64,000 nucleotides of DNA, taken from contig OV050030.1 of NCBI GenBank assembly GCA_920105625.2, forward strand, positions 168,513,315-168,577,314, given 5' to 3'. The DNA is from Clusia tigrina (lineage: Eukaryota > Arthropoda > Insecta > Diptera > Clusiidae). The stretch's first letter is position 1; each line of letters starts with the position of its first letter. This document shows positions 51,298 through 61,207 of this stretch, in pieces. Made by a program: the position numbers and the translations under genes. The notes beneath the pieces are model-generated. The model was not told where the DNA came from. It saw only the letters and a list, made by a program, of their open reading frames with translations, and did no database searches.

Positions 51298-53475
51298 TTG
51301 GGGCGCTGGTCAAAGGAGTATCTTCAAAGTCTTCAACCACGAAGGAAATGGCGAAAACCTTCCGATAACATCCTGGAAGGTACACTGGTGCTACTCCAGG
51401 ATGATAACTTACCTCCACGTCATAGGCGACTAGGAAGAGTAGTGAAGGTTCACAAAGGAAATGACAGTTTGGTACGAACTGTAGACCTCAAGGTCGGTTT
51501 AGGAAACACCTCCCGGTCCATACATCGAATTTGCCCTTTACCACCAGATTGTCAACCTATAACTTCTCTCGATAAATCTTCAGAAACTGACCCAAGTGAA
51601 TTGAAGCAGTCTCAGCCAAAGCAGCAGGTTCTTTCCTTATGTACAACAGGCCGATCTGTCAGGCGAAGACCAAGATTCAAACCAATAAATAAAAACTGGT
51701 TACAACCTGGGACCAAGGCTAGAGTGCAGCAATATGGACGAATCAGTAAAAATGTGGCACATCCTGCAAAGGAAACCAGTACGGAGCCTTCATATAAAAG
51801 AAGGAAAATTTCATCAAGTATTCTAGGATTGCTTACCATGAATTTAATCACCACAGCCATAGCTCTCACTTCAAGCAGCAACTTGGTAGAAATTACACCA
51901 TTCGAACATAACCCTGGGATTTATTTTGAAGCCATGGGCACAATGAATTTGAATCAAAGTAATTGGAATATACTGGTGTATTTGAATCTTAGTTCTTACT
52001 TTGCTGAACTAAATGGATTCAAATCAAAATTTTATGACATTAAAAATATATGTGACAAAACCAACTATTTCTTAAAATACTGTCGTGCCACCGTAAATGA
52101 GATTGAACACAAAATTGAAGACTTACAAAGAATCAATGAAATGATTCATTACCACCATGTTAGGCTTAAACGTGCACCACTAGAAATTATTGGCAGTATA
52201 CAACATAGTTTATTTGGTGTCCTCGACAAGGAATATGCTGATTATATCGAAGGAGAAATAGCAAAATCTGCTGAAAATGAAAATCATTTACTTGAGCTCG
52301 CAAAAAGACACGAGTCCATGCTCGAATCAACTCGTAATTTGTATCGTAAGAATACTGATCAGATTAAAAACCAGTTCAATACACTAAAGCAACATATAAA
52401 CGAAGCAGTTCAGGTCGAAATATTTACGGCTCTATCAGGATACTCACTCATACTAATGAACAACTATGAGAAAATACAAACCGAAGTTATCAGCATACTA
52501 ACGGAAGCTTACACAGGCAACACTAGCACACAATTATTGTCACCGGAACAGCTTAAACAGCAAATTTACTTTATACGAGAACAATTGCCTTCCACTCTCA
52601 CACTTCCAGTTCAAGGAGAGGACTTATTAATTTACAAAATGATGACTTCAAAGGGAAGAGTAATAAGAGACAAGATTGTATTCAAACTTCAAATTCCGTT
52701 ACTAAGCTCGGAAACATTAAGTCTTATGCATCTGTATCCCTTGCCAACTCGAGTAGCAGACAAGTTCTTGTTCATTCAACCACCAGCCGAGTATTTACCA
52801 ATCAACTTACACAGGAACGCTTACTTTCCGCTAAATACAATGGCGCTCAACTCGTGCTACCAAATCAAAAATAGGAAATTTATTTGTACCCAAGGGCGAC
52901 CCATATATTCTAAGGAATCATCAGTCTCCCAATGCGAGGTCAGCATGCTCAATGACAACAAACCGGAGTTAACTCTCTGCAGGGTTATGGCCACGATTTC
53001 ATCTCAATATTGGATTCAGCTAAGGGCTCCCGGGCAATGGATATTTTCGGTATCAACAACATCCGTCATCAATATGGTTTGCAAAATACAACATGAGAGA
53101 AGAGAAATCTCCGCCAGCGGCATTATCAGCCTATCACCAGGATGCATAATTCACCACAAAACAATGACGATCCAAGCACCAAACACTTTCGAGACCTCTG
53201 CAACATACACAATGCCTCTTAGCAGTAATTTAACAGAAATGATTTGGAATCACTCATATCTGCAGTCACATGCAATTTCACCAGCACCATTGCCAGAATT
53301 CGACACGGAAGGTGGCAAGGAGCCACTAATGACAATGAAGCAGCACACCACGTTTGACAAGGTCCATCATGTACATCACTATATAGTGATGTATCTCATC
53401 ATCGGCGCTGTCATTATACTAGCGATATACTCGTACACATACCAACACAAAAAAACCAGGCGAAATCTACATTGA
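51298..53475 (+). CDS. BEL-2 integrase tail fused to Env (725 codons)
   Basis: This is the longest intact ORF of the window. Residues 1-90 are the integrase C-terminal domain (GTLVLLQDDNLPPRHRRLGR). A hydrophobic segment lies at about residues 171-190, a basic motif RLKR at 289-292 and a membrane-spanning stretch near 691-712 followed by a short basic tail. This matches roo-type Env, fused in frame to Pol as in roo, and resembles the insect/baculovirus F class. NXS/T sites are frequent in the middle. No stops are present. In nature it would be reached only if the upstream frame breaks were absent. It is an insect-element glycoprotein, described here without reconstruction. Confidence 0.85.
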   Translation: MGRWSKEYLQSLQPRRKWRKPSDNILEGTLVLLQDDNLPPRHRRLGRVVKVHKGNDSLVRTVDLKVGLGNTSRSIHRICPLPPDCQPITSLDKSSETDPSELKQSQPKQQVLSLCTTGRSVRRRPRFKPINKNWLQPGTKARVQQYGRISKNVAHPAKETSTEPSYKRRKISSSILGLLTMNLITTAIALTSSSNLVEITPFEHNPGIYFEAMGTMNLNQSNWNILVYLNLSSYFAELNGFKSKFYDIKNICDKTNYFLKYCRATVNEIEHKIEDLQRINEMIHYHHVRLKRAPLEIIGSIQHSLFGVLDKEYADYIEGEIAKSAENENHLLELAKRHESMLESTRNLYRKNTDQIKNQFNTLKQHINEAVQVEIFTALSGYSLILMNNYEKIQTEVISILTEAYTGNTSTQLLSPEQLKQQIYFIREQLPSTLTLPVQGEDLLIYKMMTSKGRVIRDKIVFKLQIPLLSSETLSLMHLYPLPTRVADKFLFIQPPAEYLPINLHRNAYFPLNTMALNSCYQIKNRKFICTQGRPIYSKESSVSQCEVSMLNDNKPELTLCRVMATISSQYWIQLRAPGQWIFSVSTTSVINMVCKIQHERREISASGIISLSPGCIIHHKTMTIQAPNTFETSATYTMPLSSNLTEMIWNHSYLQSHAISPAPLPEFDTEGGKEPLMTMKQHTTFDKVHHVHHYIVMYLIIGAVIILAIYSYTYQHKKTRRNLH

Positions 53476-53504
53476 GAATCCTCGGAATACCCTTGGACAC
53501 ATTT

Positions 53505-53518
53505 AAAAGGGGGGAAGA
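53505..53518 (+). promoter_or_regulatory. Polypurine tract of BEL-2
   Basis: AAAAGGGGGGAAGA abuts the 3' LTR, the expected plus-strand priming site. Confidence 0.85.
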
Positions 53519-53995
53519 TGTTCATGAAGAACATGAGCTTCAATCCATACAGTCAACCCAGTCACCTTCCTAAGTATGTGCTGGGAAAATATAAATAATT
53601 TTTATTTAAAAATTTATTCAAATTTCTCACTTCTTATCGCAACTGTGGTGGGAATTTTATTCCATAATGTCATAAGCAATAAATTCTGCGGTACCTTGTC
53701 AATTATGTTTAAATTTGTATATTGAATTGCATTTACTTCGTCCGCTAGCTACCGTGAGAACCGTTCGCACGGTTTTGTGCTGACACAGCACACGGGCTAG
53801 CTTAAATAATTATATGTATTAGTAATAATTTTAATATAACTATAGGGCAATTTTGTATTTACAATCAGAATAATTCTTTACTTCTAATAAACAAGTTTGA
53901 TTTTCCCCTCCCAGTGGTAAGAGATCCAACTTATATCAAAGAAAGAAATTCGCTCCTTTTTTATTTGAAAGCACTAAAGGAAGTGTATTTTTACA
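53519..53995 (+). repeat. 3' LTR of BEL-2 (477 bp)
   Basis: It carries about 33 bp more than the 5' LTR, mainly an inserted ACGGGCTAGCTTAAATAATT-like stretch near 53790-53830. It is preceded directly by the purine tract at 53505-53518. Confidence 0.92.
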
Positions 53996-54000
53996 ATTTT

Positions 54001-54446
54001 CTTAGTTTAGCTTTAGCAAATCAAATCAATATATTTCACTTATTGCTTTTTTCTCTAAATAGACTTATTCTCATTATTTATTTCTATATATTTTTCAATA
54101 AAAACTTTTATTTTCACTTTTTGAAGAAAAATGTTTCTTTTATTTTTAAACTTACAGTAAACTAACACAGCATAACGATGTCATCTTCACTGCCCAGCTT
54201 TTACACTTTTTGCTTCCGCTACTAAGACGCCACGGCACGATGAATTTTCTTACTATTCCGATGACTGCTACTCGACGTACTTTTTTAGTATACGGCGCGA
54301 TTAAACGTTTTTAAATTTCTAAATTATATTTCTTTATATCCGCTCGGGTAACCGCAAACTTTCTTAGGATTTGCGTTTATTTTGCTTTGAATGATTTACA
54401 CATTTTATTTATGTTTTTAGGATAAATAACTTTTGTCTCGGGCGCC
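54001..54446 (-). other. LTR-proximal leader of the errantivirus-like element
   Basis: This leader half carries the primer site next to the LTR (54437-54447). No ORF. It rejoins 45226-45537 once BEL-2 is removed. Confidence 0.7.
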
Positions 54447-54776
54447 AGTTATGTTAGCTCTTGGCTAACTTTTCAAAAAAATAAATTTTTAGGTCATCAG
54501 ACCTTTCACCTTTCAAATAAAAAACAGATTTTAATTTTTAGTTCATTGATTTTATTATTTCGGTTTTTCAACCTTTCTCATTCAGTGTACAAAATTGACT
54601 GTTACATTCATTCAAATTTTACTTTACAATTTTACTTTGCAATTTTGCTTGTCTTGACATTTTACTTAATTCTTGTCTACCTTGCACTTTTAATAAAAAT
54701 TTCGAAAAAAAATGTTCCTGCGAAAAAACGCTGCAACGTGACTTACAGGGCCTACGTGACTTCTGTGTACTTCACT
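54447..54776 (-). repeat. 5' LTR of errantivirus-like element (330 bp)
   Basis: Upstream LTR on the minus strand. Its inner end TAACT is followed by GGCGCCCGAG, giving a TGGCGCCCGAG primer site that overlaps the LTR by one base, as in gypsy. About 11 bases match a tRNA 3' end of Lys type; the rest does not. Confidence 0.9.
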
Positions 54777-54780
54777 TATA

Positions 54781-55257
54781 TCGTTACTATTCTATTTTTG
54801 CATATTGTTAAGAAAAATAATTTATTTTGGAATCATTGTTAATATAAAATATAAAATATTTGGTGATATGAAAAATGCATGTGCAAAGGCAATAATCTGT
54901 GTATTAAAAGGATTTTAATTATTTTGAATTATGTACAAGTTAACAAATGCATTGACAAGGGACCATGCTACCATTTCAAAAGGGTACATTTCTAATTGTA
55001 CTATATTTTCAATTTTATAATAATAATTCTGTTATTGCTTTTGAAAATCCATCATACAGTCGAATAATGCGCTAAAAATGATATTACCGATTTAAAAATT
55101 CAATATTATGTGAAATATATATTAACGTATTAACTCTGGGGTACAATCAAGGAGTTTTGTCAACCAGCACTACGCAGAAAAGGATGTTTTAGAACGATCG
55201 CATAACTCTTTGATAGGTACTTATAGCATGTCCAATATCTTACACTTTATTTTATAG
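54781..55257. other. AT-rich host-like sequence before the unassigned exon
   Basis: There is no element terminus or ORF I can identify. It ends with a T-rich stretch and TTTATAG directly before the exon-like ORF at 55258, as expected of an intron end. Confidence 0.4.
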
Positions 55258-55585
55258 GAGTGATATTAAACCGTTTTTGGGGTACTCAATGTTCCGCAGA
55301 GCGCGAAGAAGAATTTCAGGAATTGGCCTCCATGGCATATGACGGCTTAGAGAATTTAGCCGGATATATTTGCCCCAAGATGAAAGACGAGGACCCGAAT
55401 ATTGCGGTCTTGGCAAATGAGAACAGAAGTTACACGTGGATAGACCAGCTCAGCCACCAGAAGAATTGATGGTTACAATAACTAATTTGGAAAAAATTGT
55501 TGTGGGAATTAATGGAGACGGTTTGCACATTGCATATGACTTCTTGAAGAAGCATATAGAGCAAGCTTCTAATGTAAATTGACAC
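55258..55585 (+). pseudogene. Unassigned host-like terminal exon, probably frameshifted
   Basis: A 69-codon open frame starts right after a TTTATAG acceptor (55257) and reads ILNRFWGTQCSAEREEEFQE, with LASMAYDGLENLAGYI following. It ends at 55467-55469, but the next frame (about 55450-55580) is open and reads EELMVTITNLEKIVVGINGD and then DFLKKHIEQASNVN before a stop. Acidic, helical composition continues across the change, so one gene with a 1-bp shift near 55450-55460 is likely. AATAAA signals follow near 55640. I do not recognise the protein. It could be the last exon of a host gene or a pseudogene. Confidence 0.5.
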
Positions 55586-55925
55586 ATTACGGTTAAATAG
55601 TTATTCTTCCGGGCCAGAATCTTCTTTAAAATAAGAAAACTTAATAAAAATATTCTACAAAATGCATACAAAATGAGTCGTAAATTTAATAAAACAGTTA
55701 ACTGAAATAGTCAGTACTTAATTTTTGTAGCTTAATAAAATAACAAACTTTTCGAATTTAATATCTTTATTTATCTATTGTAAATATCATAAAAACTTAA
55801 CAAATTTTGTTTAGCTTAAGCCTTTGAATTTATATCTACATATATGCATATATATCTGTATGTATACCTCTATATATGAACATAAATATATAAATAAAAT
55901 AACTAAAATTATAAAATAATTACAT
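55586..55925. other. AT-rich sequence, TATA-rich tract
   Basis: It contains possible poly(A) signals and an ATATAT-rich tract near 55830-55900. No gene. Confidence 0.4.
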
Positions 55926-56067
55926 ACTGTAGGTATATAGTACTAAAGTTAATATAAGGATAGGCAACCCAACTGCTGTTAAGCTGTGGCATGTAATCAT
56001 CTTTCTTTCTAATAAACCTGCTAAACTGAACGGTCGTGTTTTTGTTCATTCCGCTTATTCTGACAAA

Positions 56068-56081
56068 GGTTATGGACCCAG
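56068..56081 (+). promoter_or_regulatory. Primer-binding site of copia-1 (tRNA-iMet half)
   Basis: GGTTATGGACCCAG closely resembles the Drosophila copia primer site GGTTATGGGCCCAG, which pairs with an internal part of initiator tRNA-Met. It places the end of the 5' LTR just before it. Confidence 0.75.
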
Positions 56082-56156
56082 ATCAAAAAGCCAATAGCTA
56101 AACACGTGTTTCGGAAGTTTTTTGTAAAGTGTTCGTTAGTCGAATTAAAATTAAAA

Positions 56157-56369
56157 ATGAGTAATTCGTTTTCGCAAATCGAAAAATTGAACAGTGAAAA
56201 TTATACATACTGGTCGGTCCAGATGCGAAGTCTGTTAATAACACAAGATCAATGGGATGTCGTGGAAAACGCATGTCCAGCAACAGCAACGGCGGCTCAA
56301 CAACTTGCGTGGGAAAAGGCGGACAAAAAGGTGCTAGCAACGATCACATTGGGTAATTGGGTAATGTGA
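56157..56369 (+). pseudogene. Copia-1 gag, N-terminal piece
   Basis: The frame begins at ATG 56157 (MSNSFSQIEKLNSENYTYWS) and keeps the Copia gag start WSVQMRSLLITQDQWDVVE. Around 56345 it jumps to a later block (GNWVM then VTLKSVSSD, in another frame), which belongs downstream of the protease. Capsid, knuckle and protease core are therefore deleted. Confidence 0.8.
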
Positions 56370-56888
56370 CTCTAAAATCAGTTTCCTCTGACATTACATT
56401 GTGCAACGTGTTGTATGTGCCGAACTTACATTCTAATTTCTTGTCAGTGAGTAAAATAATCAGCAATGGTCATAAGGTACAATTTGGCAAAGAGGAAGCT
56501 TGATTAAAACGCAGCATAATAAATTAGTGTTCTCAGCAAAAATAAACGGCGGCATTTTCTGTACTAAATTTCTAAAAAGTGGTAAAAATGAATATTGGTA
56601 TACCACGTTTACTAAAAAGCAAGAAATCGAACTGTGACATCGCAGGTATGGGCATATAAATGTTAATGACTTGTACAAACTGTCTAATAAAAATATGGTT
56701 CGTGGTTTAAATATAGACAATCCAAAAGATTTTCAATGTGTCACTTGTGCAGTTTGCAAAATTACCACTAAGCCGTTTAGGTGCTATCCTGATGGAAATA
56801 CAACTAGTTCTCTAGAAGTGGTCCACACCGACAATTGTGGTCCAATGCGCGTTTGCTCACAAGGTGGTTCGAGATACTTCATCACCTT
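56370..56888 (+). pseudogene. Copia-1 protease end, pre-integrase and integrase start
   Basis: Copia blocks follow in broken frames: LCNVLYVPNLHSNFLSVSK (about 56400-56460), a degraded pre-integrase His region with RRYGHINVNDLYKLSNKN, CVTCAVCKITTKPF and VHTDNCGPMRVCSQGGSRYF, where D in HTDNCG is the first catalytic aspartate. The frame is cut by copia-2 at 56888. A TGA at about 56636-56638 replaces the expected Trp before HRRYGH. Confidence 0.78.
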
Positions 56889-57078
56889 TATTGAACGAAT
56901 ATTTTAAATACAGCTTTGTATTTGACTGCAACTTATTATTGCAACTATGTACTTACCATATGAAACAACATTATTATAATGACAACTGTCAAAATAAACT
57001 TCCTCTTCCGGTCTTGTACTTTAACATAATTAGACGCGTTTTATTTCATTGCGCTACAAATTTAATCCAGGTTCAACA
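56889..57078 (+). repeat. 5' LTR of copia-2
   Basis: Its ends are TATTGAAC and GTTCAACA; the first bases TA replace TG seen in the 3' LTR (TGTTGAAC). It is followed at 57079 by GGTTATGGGCCTAAAC, a tRNA-iMet-half primer site as in copia. Confidence 0.93.
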
Positions 57079-57092
57079 GGTTATGGGCCTAA
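57079..57092 (+). promoter_or_regulatory. Primer-binding site of copia-2 (tRNA-iMet half)
   Basis: GGTTATGGGCCTAA abuts the LTR. Copia has GGTTATGGGCCCAG at the same place. Confidence 0.85.
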
Positions 57093-57134
57093 ACATTATT
57101 ATTTAAAGTGCAAGTTTTCTTTAAAGTATTCATC

Positions 57135-57629
57135 ATGAGCTCCAGCAGTTTATCGTTTCCATTTGAAAAGTTGCGCGGAAGGGAGAATTTCGACGTGTGG
57201 AAGCAGCAGGCCAAAGCCTATTTGGTTATAAAAGGACTATGGAAAGAGGTGGAATGTGCCTTGGATGCAGATGCTACTACAGCTCAAAAAGAGTCTGACT
57301 GCCGCGCGTCTGCAGAAATTTATTTAATGGTAGATCCAAGCAATTTTGGACTTATTGTTGAAAAGAATTCGGCAAAGGAGGCATGGGACAGCTTGATGGA
57401 GGCGTATGAGGACAAAGGACTAACTAGGAAGGTTGAGCTGCAAAAACACCTTGTTCAACTAAAGTTGTCGGACTTTCCTTCAATGCAGGAATATATCAAC
57501 GCTATGGTGCTTACGTCTATAAAGGTGAAAACTGCAGGGCTTGCGCTGGAAGAGGAGCTCATTGCGTCGTTGTTATTGGCCGGGTTGCCAAACGATTTTA
57601 GGCCGCTGGTGTTAGCTGTGGAGAACTAA
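57135..57629 (+). pseudogene. Copia-2 gag, interrupted by a stop
   Basis: The start is ATG 57135 (MSSSSLSFPFEKLRGRENFD). It carries the Copia gag (UBN2-type) blocks VWKQQAKAYLVIKGLW, AKEAWDSLMEAYEDKGL and LVQLKLSDFPSMQEYI. After VLAVEN the codon is TAA at 57627-57629 in an A-rich run, and the following reading (VLTVDSIKSLLLQD) is the expected continuation, displaced by the stop or a small indel. It is otherwise intact. Confidence 0.85.
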
Positions 57630-57635
57630 AAAAAA

Positions 57636-58274
57636 GTGCTAACTGTGGACTCTATTAAATCATTGTTGTTGCAAGACACAAAATTTGATGGAAGGAGCAA
57701 AGATGAATTGGCCTTATATTCAGGTGTGGTTAACAACATACACAACAAGCAAAAAAAGAAAACGTTTCGATGTCACTATTGTAAAAAACCCGGACATTTC
57801 GCTAAAAATTGTCCCAATAAGTCAAATAAGCATAATAATAATCATGTTCTGATGGCAACCCTATGCACAAACGTCAAAAGTGCCAACGATTGGCATATTG
57901 ATTCAGGGGCCACAAATCATATGACACATTGTGACGAACACCTACAAAACAAAATGCCAATAACAAACAAAGTAATAACTATTGCTAACAATAGCAAATT
58001 AAAAGTGGCAAGTGTTGGTGAAATAAACTTTGTTAGCAGCAGCATTGGCAAAACTATTAAGGTGAAAAATGTGGAATATGTGCCGGATTTATGCACAAAT
58101 CTTTTGTCGGTGAGCCAAATGGCGACAAATGGCAAACAAAATGTTTTCCAGGACAAATACTGTAAAATATTTGATCGATGCAACAGGCTACTTGCGTCTG
58201 CGGATTTAGTTGATGGCCTGTACAAACTAAATTGCAAAGAAAGCTGTGGAAATGATAGCGGTGCGTTTGTGTAA
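57636..58274 (+). pseudogene. Copia-2 nucleocapsid, protease and pre-integrase
   Basis: An open segment of 212 codons with the zinc knuckle CHYCKKPGHFAKNC and the Copia protease DWHIDSGATNHMT (D-S-G), then VEYVPDLCTNLLSVSQM. It ends with TAA 58272-58274; the expected pre-integrase continuation NLWHRRLGH is in another frame from about 58262, indicating a one-base change near 58260. Confidence 0.85.
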
Positions 58275-58282
58275 ATTACAAC

Positions 58283-59227
58283 TTGTGGCATAGAAGACTT
58301 GGACATGTGAGTAGCAAATTGATGTCTGCGACGGGAAATGCATGTGGTGAGAATTTTAAACCTGATGCCAATGTTAAGTGTGTTGTGTGTATTAAAGGCA
58401 AACAAGCCCGAGTGCCATTTAAAGACAGTGAAAACACAGCTGAAAGTGTTTTGGATGTTGTGCATAGTGATGTTATGGGTCCGTTCAAAGTGGCGTCATT
58501 TTCTGGTGCACTGTACATACTGACATTCGTCGATGAATATACACGGAAGGTGTTTGCAATACCAATCAAATCAAAATCTGATTTATTCGATGAATTTGTA
58601 AAATTTAAAAACTTTGTTGAAAATCAGTGCTCTAAACATATTAAAATATTGCGGACAGACAATGGAACAGAGTACATAAACAAACGTTTTGAGGAATATA
58701 TTGCAAAATGTGGCATTTTACATCAAACCACAGCTCCATACACCCCTGAACAGAACGGCGTGGCAGAACGAATGAATCGCACTCTGATAGAACGCGTTCG
58801 CTGTATGCTACTAGATGCTAAACTGGATCATAAATATTGGGCAGAAGCGGTATATACGGCAGCGTATGTGTTAAATCGAATCAGAAGAAAACCAAATCTG
58901 GCAAGCCCTGAGGAACTTTGGTCCGTCAAGAAACCTGATCTGAAATGTCTACGACTTTTTGGTTGCAGAGCGCTAGCCCATATACCAAAACAAAAACGCT
59001 CAAGCAAATTGGCAACAAAATCAGTTGAGTGTATACTTGTTGGATACAGTGATCAAAGCAAGCCATATCGCTTATTTAACCCGGTTACAAAATCAATTGT
59101 AATCAGCCGCGACGTAGTTTTTCTGGAAAAAGAAACATCAATATCGTTACCTGAAAAAAATGTAATATCAAATTCTTGGCAAAAATCAATTAACAGCGAT
59201 GCCGATTCAGGAGGAACCTGGAATTAA
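58283..59227 (+). CDS. Copia-2 integrase
   Basis: This open frame of 314 codons starts at WHRRLGHVSSKLM (zinc-binding His), with CVVCIKGKQARVPF for the two Cys. The core has VHSDVMGPFKV (first Asp), LRTDNGTEYINKRF (second Asp) and TPEQNGVAERMNRTLIER (Glu). All three catalytic residues are present. It ends at 59227 in the variable region before RT, where a frame change leads to 59199-59402 and then RT. Confidence 0.85.
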   Translation: MWHRRLGHVSSKLMSATGNACGENFKPDANVKCVVCIKGKQARVPFKDSENTAESVLDVVHSDVMGPFKVASFSGALYILTFVDEYTRKVFAIPIKSKSDLFDEFVKFKNFVENQCSKHIKILRTDNGTEYINKRFEEYIAKCGILHQTTAPYTPEQNGVAERMNRTLIERVRCMLLDAKLDHKYWAEAVYTAAYVLNRIRRKPNLASPEELWSVKKPDLKCLRLFGCRALAHIPKQKRSSKLATKSVECILVGYSDQSKPYRLFNPVTKSIVISRDVVFLEKETSISLPEKNVISNSWQKSINSDADSGGTWN

Positions 59228-59319
59228 TGAATCGTCTTCAGGGGCCGTGGAAGAAGCTACAGCAGGTGACGAAAATGCAGGGGCGAACGGTGATGCGACT
59301 TTAACAGACGACAGCAGTC

Positions 59320-60444
59320 ATGATGAGGCCGAAGACGCTAACGATGAAACATATGTATGTGCCGGAGGAAGATGTCAGCTTAGCCAATTCACAGGTACGT
59401 AGATCAGAACGTATTAATAATCAGTTGCAAAGTTCCCATAATTTTTGCGCGATGAGTTACATACTTAAAGATCCTGAAACAGTTGATGAAGCTTTATCCA
59501 GTGAAAGCGCCGATGAATGGAAGAGCGCTATGGAGAGTGAAATGACTTCACACATTGCCAACGAGACTTGGGAACTCACGATGCTAACCCCTGGAAAAAA
59601 GGCCATTAAATGCAAATGGGTGTTTAAAACTAAACTCAACGCTGACGGTGAACCAACTAGACACAAGGCAAGACTAGTTGTCAAGGGGTTTAGTCAGCAA
59701 AGGGGAATAGATTACGAGGAGACATTCGCACCAGTCGTACGATATACGTCACTTCGACTCCTTATGGCCTTATCTGCTAAATATGATTGGGTCATACATC
59801 AAATGGATGCCGTCACCGCTTTTTTAAATGGAAGCATTAAGGAGGATATCTACATGTCTCAACCCGTTGGCTTCGACGATCATTCCGGAAGGGTCTGTAA
59901 GCTAAAGAAGTCAATATACGGCTTAAAGCAATCTAGTCGAGTTTGGAATGAGAAGCTTAACTCCGTGCTGCTGAGTTTTGGACTGCATAGAAGCGAAGTC
60001 GGCCAATGTATCTACCATGATGGAACTGGCGACGAATTGTTTGTTGTGGCTATATATGTAGACGACGTGCTAATCTTCTGCAAACATCTCAACAAAATTA
60101 AGAAAGTAAAGGCAAGTCTGATGAAAGCGTTTAAAATGACAGACGTGGGCGAAATTACTTCTGTCCTGGGCATGCGAGTCACGCGGAGCGCTGAAGGCAT
60201 CAAAATTGATCAGTCGACGTACATCGCCGATTTATTAAAACGTTTTGGCATAGACACGTGCCACCCTATATCCACACCAATGGACACAAATCAGAGGCTT
60301 ACAACCAACATGTGCCCGAAGACTGAAGTGGAGCGAGCGGAAATGGCGAAGGTGCCATACATGCAAGCAGTGGGGTGTCTCTTATATGCTGCCCAAATCA
60401 CACGGCCTGACATTTGCTTTGCGGTTAATATGCTTTGCGGTTAA
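59320..60444 (+). CDS. Copia-2 reverse transcriptase
   Basis: This open frame of 374 codons has [50 protein letters not shown] (first Asp), [17 protein letters not shown] and the catalytic [12 protein letters not shown] (YVDD intact). [20 protein letters not shown] is the connection to RNase H. It ends prematurely because a 16-bp tandem duplication at 60415-60446 shifts the frame. The RT domain itself seems intact. Confidence 0.87.
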   Translation: MMRPKTLTMKHMYVPEEDVSLANSQVRRSERINNQLQSSHNFCAMSYILKDPETVDEALSSESADEWKSAMESEMTSHIANETWELTMLTPGKKAIKCKWVFKTKLNADGEPTRHKARLVVKGFSQQRGIDYEETFAPVVRYTSLRLLMALSAKYDWVIHQMDAVTAFLNGSIKEDIYMSQPVGFDDHSGRVCKLKKSIYGLKQSSRVWNEKLNSVLLSFGLHRSEVGQCIYHDGTGDELFVVAIYVDDVLIFCKHLNKIKKVKASLMKAFKMTDVGEITSVLGMRVTRSAEGIKIDQSTYIADLLKRFGIDTCHPISTPMDTNQRLTTNMCPKTEVERAEMAKVPYMQAVGCLLYAAQITRPDICFAVNMLCG

Positions 60445-60446
60445 TA
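60415..60446 (+). repeat. 16-bp tandem duplication breaking copia-2 pol
   Basis: TGCTTTGCGGTTAATA occurs twice in a row. A single copy restores the reading from RT into the connection (expected [10 protein letters not shown]). This is a simple slippage or repair scar. Confidence 0.9.
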
Positions 60447-61057
60447 TGCTTAGCCGGTTTTCTACTAATCCTGTCAAGGCGCACTGGACTGCACTCAAGC
60501 GTGTCTTGAGGTACTTACAAGGCACTAAAGATAAATGTTTGTTTTAAAAAAAAAACTCCGATGAAATCACTGGTTTCTGCGATGCGGACTGGGCTGGTGA
60601 TATCGACAGCAGACGTTCTACCACTGGATATATATTCATGTTCCAAGGGGGAGCAATCTCATGGTCAACCAAAAGGCAACATACTGTAGCGCTCTCGTCA
60701 ACAGAAGCTGAGCTAATATCTACTGTCTGTTCCATTCAGGAATCCGTCTGGCTGAAGCGACTACTCACGGAGCTACAACCAAGCGCACTGAAGACCATGG
60801 CCATATTTTGCGACAACAAAAGCGCAATGTGCATAGCGATCAACAACTCTTATTCAGCGCGTACAAAACATGTGGACATCAAAGCGAAGTTCATTCAGGA
60901 GAAGATCACGAACGGTGAGATCACATTGAAGTACATTAACTCTGACAACATGTTAGCAGATGCCTTAACGAAAGCCGTAAGTGCTCCAAAAATAAACTCA
61001 TTTTTAAATGGAGTTGGCTTAATACAGATTTCAATATTCCTTTATTTCAATTCATGA
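60447..61057 (+). pseudogene. Copia-2 RNase H
   Basis: After the duplication, and an A-run near 60545-60555 that shifts the frame, the RNase H appears: GFCDADWAGDIDSRRSTTGY (first Asp), LSSTEAELISTVC (Glu), IFCDNKSAMCIAIN (Asp) and RTKHVDIKAKFIQEKI. It then carries the Copia end NMLADALTKAV and stops at 61055-61057. The segment is open from about 60560. Confidence 0.82.
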
Positions 61058-61207
61058 TTTTATTATAATATTGAATTAACGTAAACTATACTTTGAATGT
61101 ATTGTGATATTGAATTAACGTAAGTTTTACTTTTACTGAATTGATTGTGAATTGAAATCTAAGCATCAATTTATTTTACGCATACAATATAAAATATTCC
61201 TGAAGGG

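Larger units (their letters stand above)
45543..53995 (+). mobile_element. BEL/Pao LTR retrotransposon 2, roo-like, with env
   Basis: This complete 8.45-kb element on the plus strand has LTRs 45543-45986 and 53519-53995, a tRNA-Trp primer site, Gag, protease, RT, RNase H, integrase, env and a polypurine tract. Its target duplication atttt (45538-45542 and 53996-54000) lies inside the errantivirus-like leader, so it is younger than that element. Pol has frameshifts and deletions; the last ORF is long and open. Confidence 0.93.
38925..54776 (-). mobile_element. Env-bearing Gypsy (errantivirus-like) endogenous retrovirus, split by BEL-2
   Basis: On the minus strand: 5' LTR 54447-54776, leader, gag, pol, env, purine tract, 3' LTR 38925-39238. 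LTRs read AGTTA..TAACT and the target duplication is tata (38921-38924 and 54777-54780), both typical of errantiviruses. A complete BEL/Pao element (45543-53995) sits in the leader between LTR and gag. Without it the element is about 7.4 kb, the normal size. All coding regions have frameshifts or stops, so it is defective. Confidence 0.9.

Noticed and set aside
55258..55585. An upstream exon of Rtf1
   Set aside because: It is on the opposite strand from Rtf1 and ends with its own stop and poly(A) signals.
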